A stretch of DNA of 9,980 bases from the NCBI GenBank assembly GCA_018664265.1, contig JABJOR010000006.1, forward strand, positions 1-9,980, written 5' to 3'. A program made the position numbers and the translations under genes. Of the stretch, positions 5,047 to 9,980 are shown piece after piece (positions within the stretch are counted from its first letter, which is position 1; every line of letters begins with the position of its first letter). The notes beneath the pieces were generated by a model. It had not been told where the DNA came from. It searched no databases and saw only the letters and a program-made list of their open reading frames with translations. This DNA is from Rhodospirillales bacterium (lineage in GTDB: Bacteria; Pseudomonadota; Alphaproteobacteria; Rhodospirillales; Casp-alpha2).

Positions 5047-7041
5047 ATGCCGGGTGATCAAGTTAACGATTCGGATATGGCCAATGCCATTCGTTTTTTG
5101 TCTGCAGATGCTGTTCAAAAAGCGAAATCAGGACACCCGGGAATGCCCATGGGTATGGCCGACGTCGCAACGGTTCTTTTCTCCAAATTCCTGAAATTTG
5201 ATTCTGCCGCACCAGATTGGGCAGATCGTGATCGTTTCGTGTTATCAGCCGGACATGGCTCCATGCTTTTATACTCGTTGCTTTACCTCACGGGCTATCC
5301 TGGAATGACGAAAGAGGAAATTATAAACTTTCGTCAATTAGGTGCCAAAACAGCCGGCCACCCAGAATATGGTCATGCAGCAGGGATCGAAACGACAACC
5401 GGGCCTCTGGGGCAGGGCATTGCAACAGCCGTCGGCATGGCTCTTGGTGAGCGCATGATGAACTCCCGTTTCGGAGACGATATCGTAAACCATCACACCT
5501 ATGTTATTGCTGGCGATGGTTGTCTGATGGAAGGCATCAGTCATGAAGCCATTTCCATGGCTGGCCATCTTAAGCTTGCCAATCTTGTTGTCTTATTTGA
5601 TGACAATGCCATCACCATTGATGGCCCAACGAATATGAGTGTTGCTGATGATCAGGGTAAACGCTTTGAAGCATCAGGTTGGGATGTTCAATCCGTAGAT
5701 GGTCACGAACATGAAGCGATCGCCACAGCTATTGAAAACGCTCGTCGTTCAGACAAGCCATCTATGATAGCCTGCCGCACTGTAATTGGCTTTGGCGCTC
5801 CGAATAAACAGGGCACATCAGGTATTCATGGTGCACCCCTTGGCGATGAAGAACTTGCAGCAACACGCGAGCGCCTTGGCTGGACACATGCTCCTTTTGA
5901 TATTCCAGATAATATCCTGAACGCATGGCGTACAATTGGATCGAAAGGTGCAGGCGAGCACGCAAACTGGAAATCCCGATTTGATGCACTTGATGATTCC
6001 GGAAAATCAAACTTTAATCGCGCAGTAAATGGTGGCCTACCAGAAGGTTGGATCGATGCCCTGAACGCACACAAAAAACGCGTATCAGAAGAAAAGCCAT
6101 CCTGGGCAACGCGCGTTGCTTCGGGCGAAACACTGGCAGCCATCGCCGAATATCTGCCAGAACTCATCGGCGGATCGGCGGACTTAACGGGCTCTGTAAA
6201 CACCAAAGCCCCGTGCATGAACCCGATTACACCGGATGATTATTCTGGTCGCTATATTCACTATGGCGTTCGCGAACATGGAATGTCTGCAGCCATGAAT
6301 GGTCTTGCCCTGCACGGTGGTGCAATTCCTTATAGCGGGACATTCTTCGTCTTTGCAGATTATATGAAAGGCGCCATGAGACTTTCCGCTCTCATGGAGC
6401 AACGCGTTATCTATGTTTTAACCCACGATTCAATTGGCCTGGGCGAAGACGGTCCAACGCACCAAGCCGTAGAAACAACGGCCTCATTACGAGCCTTGCC
6501 AAATTTTAACCTGTTTCGTCCTTGCGATGGTGTGGAAACAGCAGAATGCTGGTCTATTGCCCTGCAATCTGAAAACACGCCTTCCGGTATGGTTTTGACA
6601 CGTCAAGGTGTTCCAACTCTTCGAACTGAACACACAGAAGAAAACCTGTGTGCTCGTGGGGCCTATGTTCTTGCCGAAGCAGATGGTGGATTTGATGCAC
6701 GTCAGGGAACCATTCTGGCAACAGGTTCAGAAGTTTCCATTGCCATGCAGGCGCGTGATATACTTCAAGCTGACGGTGTTCCAACGGCTGTGATCTCCAT
6801 GCCATGCTGGGAACTGTTTGATGCGCAGGATGATGCGTATCGTGAAAGTGTTATCGGAACAGTCAAAGCACGCGTCGGCGTAGAAGCTGCCGTTCGTATG
6901 GGCTGGGATCACTATATTGGTTTCCACGGCGCCTTCATTGGCATGAATGGCTTTGGAGCATCCGCTCCTGCTAAAAATCTTTATGAGCATTTCGACATCA
7001 CGCCAGATGCGATTGTTCGCGAAATAAAAGCTCGGTTATAA
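5047..7041 (+). CDS. tkt: Transketolase
   Basis: Thiamine-diphosphate enzyme moving two-carbon ketol units between sugar phosphates in the pentose phosphate pathway and the Calvin cycle (where it is called CbbT). All catalytic landmarks are present: H30 in [10 protein letters not shown]70 in [14 protein letters not shown] (117-124), the cofactor motif GDGCLMEG (157-163) with its DDN end (185-187), H261 in IHGAPLG, the catalytic glutamate E410 in [21 protein letters not shown] (466-473, H472) and R519 in VLTRQG. The length of 664 residues is usual. The ATG at 5047 is chosen because GGAG (5036-5039) lies seven bases before it; an in-frame ATG at 5020 has no ribosome site and adds nine unconserved residues. 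First gene of a tkt-fba-rpe operon, 22 bases before fba. It works on products linked to both neighbours (fructose 6-phosphate, xylulose 5-phosphate). Confidence 0.97.
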   Translation: MPGDQVNDSDMANAIRFLSADAVQKAKSGHPGMPMGMADVATVLFSKFLKFDSAAPDWADRDRFVLSAGHGSMLLYSLLYLTGYPGMTKEEIINFRQLGAKTAGHPEYGHAAGIETTTGPLGQGIATAVGMALGERMMNSRFGDDIVNHHTYVIAGDGCLMEGISHEAISMAGHLKLANLVVLFDDNAITIDGPTNMSVADDQGKRFEASGWDVQSVDGHEHEAIATAIENARRSDKPSMIACRTVIGFGAPNKQGTSGIHGAPLGDEELAATRERLGWTHAPFDIPDNILNAWRTIGSKGAGEHANWKSRFDALDDSGKSNFNRAVNGGLPEGWIDALNAHKKRVSEEKPSWATRVASGETLAAIAEYLPELIGGSADLTGSVNTKAPCMNPITPDDYSGRYIHYGVREHGMSAAMNGLALHGGAIPYSGTFFVFADYMKGAMRLSALMEQRVIYVLTHDSIGLGEDGPTHQAVETTASLRALPNFNLFRPCDGVETAECWSIALQSENTPSGMVLTRQGVPTLRTEHTEENLCARGAYVLAEADGGFDARQGTILATGSEVSIAMQARDILQADGVPTAVISMPCWELFDAQDDAYRESVIGTVKARVGVEAAVRMGWDHYIGFHGAFIGMNGFGASAPAKNLYEHFDITPDAIVREIKARL

Positions 7042-7063
7042 TTATTTTATAGGGAAAGATAAA

Positions 7064-8128
7064 ATGGCACTGGTATCACTCCGGCAGTTGCTCGATCACG
7101 CAGCAGAAAATGATTTTGGCATGCCTGCCTTTAACATCAACAATATGGAACAGATGCTTGCCATCATGTCTGCCGCAGATAAAACCGATAGCCCGGTTAT
7201 CATGCAAGCCAGTCGTGGCGCACGCAAATATGCAAATGATACAGTTCTAAAATACCTGATCATTGCAGCAGCAGAAATGTACCCACACATTCCCATTTGC
7301 ATGCACCTGGATCACGGCAATGGCGCACCAACCTGTATGTCTGCTATTTCCAGCGGCTTCTCATCCGTCATGATGGATGGCTCGTTGCAGGAAGACGGCA
7401 AAACACCAGCTAGCTACCAATACAATGTTGATATCTCCAGCAAGGTTGTAGAATTTGCCCACATGGTCGGCGTTTCAGTAGAAGGCGAGCTTGGTTGTCT
7501 GGGATCCCTTGAAACTGGGGAAGGCGACAAAGAAGATGGTCACGGTTTTGAAGGCAAGCTGGACAAAGACATGCTGCTTACAGATCCTGACGAGGCAGCA
7601 GACTTCGTAAAACAGACCAAGGTTGATGCTTTGGCAATTGCCATGGGAACCTCTCACGGTGCCTACAAATTCACCCGCAAGCCAACAGGTGATATCCTGG
7701 CGATGGATGTGGTTAAATCTATTCACGCACGCCTTCCAAACACACATCTGGTCATGCATGGGTCATCTTCCGTGCCTCAAGACCTTCAGGACGTTATCAA
7801 CGAGTTCGGCGGCGATATGCCCCAGACCTTTGGTGTGCCGGTAGAAGAAATCGAGATTGGCATCAAAAACGGTGTGCGCAAGATCAATATTGATACGGAT
7901 AATCGCATGGCAATCACCGGACAAATCAGAAAAGTTCTGTTTGAAAAGAAAGCTGAATTTGATCCACGGTCTTATCTGAAGCCGGCAATGGCTGCTATGG
8001 AAAAAGTTTGCATTGATCGGTTCGAGCGTTTCGGCTGTGCTGGCCATGCATCAAAAATTCGTGTCATTCCTCTGGCAGATATGGCACAAAGATATGCAGA
8101 TGGAACACTTGATCCAACAGTAAAGTAA
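7064..8128 (+). CDS. fba: Fructose-bisphosphate aldolase, class II (Calvin-cycle subtype)
   Basis: Metal-dependent aldolase that joins dihydroxyacetone phosphate with glyceraldehyde 3-phosphate (or with erythrose 4-phosphate to give sedoheptulose bisphosphate in Calvin-cycle relatives). Visible are [13 protein letters not shown] (18-30), HLDHGNG with the catalytic D83 and metal ligand H84, EGELGCLG (E142 region), GTSHGAYKF (H198), MHGSSSVP (H232) and the phosphate-binding NIDTDNR (275-281). At 354 residues, with the long acidic segment [13 protein letters not shown] (152-164), it resembles the CbbA subtype rather than the E. coli FbaA form. AGGGAAAG (7051-7058) precedes the ATG. It lies 22 bases after tkt and 20 before rpe, surely one operon. 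The subtype is shared by autotrophs and some heterotrophs, so it does not prove CO2 fixation. Confidence 0.96.
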   Translation: MALVSLRQLLDHAAENDFGMPAFNINNMEQMLAIMSAADKTDSPVIMQASRGARKYANDTVLKYLIIAAAEMYPHIPICMHLDHGNGAPTCMSAISSGFSSVMMDGSLQEDGKTPASYQYNVDISSKVVEFAHMVGVSVEGELGCLGSLETGEGDKEDGHGFEGKLDKDMLLTDPDEAADFVKQTKVDALAIAMGTSHGAYKFTRKPTGDILAMDVVKSIHARLPNTHLVMHGSSSVPQDLQDVINEFGGDMPQTFGVPVEEIEIGIKNGVRKINIDTDNRMAITGQIRKVLFEKKAEFDPRSYLKPAMAAMEKVCIDRFERFGCAGHASKIRVIPLADMAQRYADGTLDPTVK

Positions 8129-8148
8129 TAAACTGAGAAGGGACTATA

Positions 8149-8802
8149 ATGACCAGCATCAAGATTGCACCTTCAATCCTGTCTGCCGACTTTGCCTCCC
8201 TCGGGGACGAGGTTCGTGCCATTGAGGCTGCCGGATGCGATTACGTTCATATCGATGTCATGGACGGTCATTTTGTCCCTAATCTGACTTTTGGGCCACC
8301 TGTTATATCTGCTATTCGAAAGGTCACAGACCTGCCGTTTGATGTGCATTTGATGATCAACCCGTCCCAACCATATCTTGAAGATTACGCAAAAGCCGGT
8401 GCCGATATCATTACGGTTCACGCAGAAGCCGATGTCCACCTGGATCGTTCCCTGCAAGTTATTCGTGGACTTGGCAAAAAAGCAGGGGTTTCACTTAACC
8501 CCTCAACACATCCAAGTGTTATTGAATATGTCCTCGATTCAGTTGATATAATCCTTGTTATGACCGTAAATCCCGGATTTGGTGGGCAGTCATTTATTGA
8601 AAGTCAGCTTGAAAAAATACGCACCATACGATCCATGATTGGTGATCGGGCAATTGAATTGGAAGTCGATGGCGGCGTAAACACCAAAACCATAGCGGCA
8701 ACCGTAGAAGCCGGTGCCGATGTTCTGGTTGCCGGAAGTGCTGTGTTTTCAGGCGGCGACTATGCAACCTCAATCAGCGCCCTGCGTAGTGCCATAAAGT
8801 AA
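8149..8802 (+). CDS. rpe: Ribulose-phosphate 3-epimerase
   Basis: Interconverts ribulose 5-phosphate and xylulose 5-phosphate, supplying transketolase or receiving its product. A single TIM barrel of 217 residues, the usual length. Landmarks: [13 protein letters not shown] (6-18), [13 protein letters not shown] with H34 and D36 as metal and acid/base residues, DVHLMI with H67, [12 protein letters not shown] (138-149) and LEVDGGVN with D174. AAGGGA (8138-8143) lies five bases before the ATG. Last gene of the tkt-fba-rpe operon. Its stop is two bases from the stop of the convergent uspA-like gene, leaving no room for a separate terminator. In an autotroph it would be named cbbE. Confidence 0.97.
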   Translation: MTSIKIAPSILSADFASLGDEVRAIEAAGCDYVHIDVMDGHFVPNLTFGPPVISAIRKVTDLPFDVHLMINPSQPYLEDYAKAGADIITVHAEADVHLDRSLQVIRGLGKKAGVSLNPSTHPSVIEYVLDSVDIILVMTVNPGFGGQSFIESQLEKIRTIRSMIGDRAIELEVDGGVNTKTIAATVEAGADVLVAGSAVFSGGDYATSISALRSAIK

Positions 8803-8804
8803 AA

Positions 8805-9317
8805 TCAAGCGATAGCGTCTATTTCTTCATCGCTCAGACCACCAGGAACAATTGTAATTGGCAGGGCAAAGTCACCGGCCATTTTATTAACCACGTGGCT
8901 AACAATGGGCCCTGGACCTTCACCAGCGGTAGACGATCCCAAAACAAGAACTGATAAGTCTTGCTCTTCCTTAATCAGGTCTAAAAGGACCTCGTAGGGT
9001 TTTCCTTCGCGAATATAAATCACCGGCATTTTCTCTGTGCGTCTGATGACAACTTCTGCCAACACCTGACACATTTCTTCTGCAACTTCGCGGCTTTCCT
9101 GTTGCATTAAATCCCCAACACCAAGCCAATGTTGGAATTCCGCCGGTTGAATAATGTAGAGCAAAGCAATACGACCACCTGTGTTATTCGCCCGTCGACA
9201 AGCGTAACGAAGCGTCGGTGTGAATTCTTCACTGTCATCGACAACACACAGAAACGTTCGCTGTATAATTGCTTCTTTCTCTTCAGGTGTATTATCACCT
9301 TCGTGATCGGTGCTCAT
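8805..9317 (-). CDS. Universal stress protein, UspA family
   Basis: A 170-residue cytoplasmic protein with one Usp domain (an alpha/beta nucleotide-binding fold). After a charged tail of about 20 residues come FLCVVDDSEEF (22-32, first strand and the conserved aspartates), ALLYIIQPAEF, IREGKPYEVLL (102-112) and VLVLGSSTAGEGPGPIVSHV (123-142), ending in ALPITIVPGG. The last glycine/serine loop is a variant of the G-2x-G-9x-G(S/T) ATP-binding signature, so nucleotide binding is uncertain. The ATG at 9317 is chosen over an in-frame start at 9353, which would overlap the upstream gene: GGAAAGGA lies five bases before it and it begins two bases after the stop of the Alph_Pro_TM gene, indicating coupling. 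The specific stress role is unknown. Confidence 0.9.
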   Translation of the reverse strand: MSTDHEGDNTPEEKEAIIQRTFLCVVDDSEEFTPTLRYACRRANNTGGRIALLYIIQPAEFQHWLGVGDLMQQESREVAEEMCQVLAEVVIRRTEKMPVIYIREGKPYEVLLDLIKEEQDLSVLVLGSSTAGEGPGPIVSHVVNKMAGDFALPITIVPGGLSDEEIDAIA

Positions 9318-9319
9318 AT

Positions 9320-9980
9320 CTATCCTTTCCGGAAAGCTGCATTTGCCAGCCATCCTGCCAGAGCGGCAATCAAAACCGCCAATACACCATAGTAAGCTGA
9401 GTGACGGTGTGCAAAATTAAAAATTTCAGCTTCAACACCAAATTTTCTTACGTTCAATAATGTCGTCTGGTTATCAATCAGTTCGCCTTCGTTAAACAGG
9501 TACACATCAATACCATATGTTCCTACGGCTACATTTGCAGGGAAATGTACTAAAGTTCTGAATAGCCCATTTCCTAAATATACGAGATCAATTGCATCTG
9601 TTGAGAACAATCCTTCGCGCTGTTTTATACGAACAACGGATTCGCTGAAAAGAGTGATGTCATCAACCGGGCGTTGGAGTGAATGTGGTCTGAAAATAAT
9701 CTGATCAACACCAATTTGGTGTATGCTGGCAATATCACTTGGGACGAATTCGTCAATGGAGCGGTTTGATGCCAGCGCATAAAACGCAGGTACATCGACA
9801 AACGTTACATTGTCTTGATTGATCCAGATGCCACCGACATTTTCCTTACGGCGCACAACCGGGTTTTCTTCCGGCCCACGCACCACAACAACCAGATCTC
9901 CATCACCCCTAGTTGCACCAAACAACAACAAATCTGTACCGGCAAATCCCGCTGTAATAGCAACAACAGGTGTGGAGAGA
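9320..9980 (-). CDS. Alph_Pro_TM (TIGR02186-type) membrane protein, N-terminus missing
   Basis: The minus-strand frame runs from beyond the window end (first whole codon at 9979) to TAG at 9322-9320, showing 219 residues. It begins PVVAITAGFAGTDLLLFGAT, then DGDLVVVVRGPEENPVVRRKE, VGGIWINQDNVTFVDVPAFY, a mixed mid-region, and a single C-terminal membrane helix (about GVLAVLIAALAGWLANAAF) followed by RKG. This matches, from memory, the alphaproteobacterial family PF09608/TIGR02186 of about 260 residues, usually with an N-terminal signal peptide, which would lie outside the window. The bulk is thus probably periplasmic with a C-terminal anchor. Function is not known; the family often sits near exporter-like membrane proteins. 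It is followed at two bases by the uspA-like gene, so they form an operon. Confidence 0.88.
   Translation of the reverse strand, partial: LSTPVVAITAGFAGTDLLLFGATRGDGDLVVVVRGPEENPVVRRKENVGGIWINQDNVTFVDVPAFYALASNRSIDEFVPSDIASIHQIGVDQIIFRPHSLQRPVDDITLFSESVVRIKQREGLFSTDAIDLVYLGNGLFRTLVHFPANVAVGTYGIDVYLFNEGELIDNQTTLLNVRKFGVEAEIFNFAHRHSAYYGVLAVLIAALAGWLANAAFRKG

Noticed and set aside
9318..9353. Upstream start at 9353 for the stress protein
   Set aside because: It would overlap the Alph_Pro_TM coding region by 34 bases; the ATG at 9317 has a good ribosome site and typical N-terminus.
9129..9392. 87-codon plus-strand frame opposite the stress protein gene
   Set aside because: Shadow of the minus-strand genes, with no ribosome site and no recognisable protein pattern.

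Overview
The window looks like the chromosome of a moderately AT-rich alphaproteobacterium, perhaps Rhodospirillales-like. The reasons are a C4-pathway 5-aminolevulinate synthase (HemA), a protein of the alphaproteobacterial Alph_Pro_TM/TIGR02186 type next to a UspA-like protein, and Calvin-type class II aldolase linked to transketolase and ribulose-phosphate epimerase. The genus cannot be fixed from the sequence alone.

Layout. (1) Positions 1-1087 hold the end of a DppB-type and a complete DppC-type permease gene of a peptide ABC importer, overlapping by 4 bases. (2) Positions 1088-3023 hold hemA behind a short promoter region, then a PadR-like regulator gene with its own strong -10 box lying so close to its ATG that the mRNA may be leaderless. 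(3) Positions 3018-4804 are a disrupted minus-strand locus. A complete 1066-bp IS630-family element (3125-4190, 11-bp perfect end match, TA on both sides, transposase split over an A8 tract) cuts off a gene of unknown function after 204 codons. On its far side a 34-codon tail of a minus-strand gene survives in a different frame. (4) Positions 4805-5046 are an AT-rich divergent regulatory region with three ACTGTA-type sites and a perfect TATAAT. (5) Positions 5047-8802 are a tight tkt-fba-rpe operon for the sugar-phosphate reactions shared by the Calvin cycle and the pentose phosphate pathway; no RuBisCO or phosphoribulokinase gene is in view. (6) Positions 8805-9980 are a convergent minus-strand pair, the Alph_Pro_TM gene (running off the window) followed by the uspA-like gene.

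The core genes are ordinary housekeeping metabolism. The less ordinary material is the IS insertion scar, a hairpin in the IS that would hide the transposase ribosome binding site only on read-through transcripts, the leaderless regulator gene, and the repeated operator-like motif upstream of tkt. I saw no CRISPR array, tRNA, rRNA or clear defence system.
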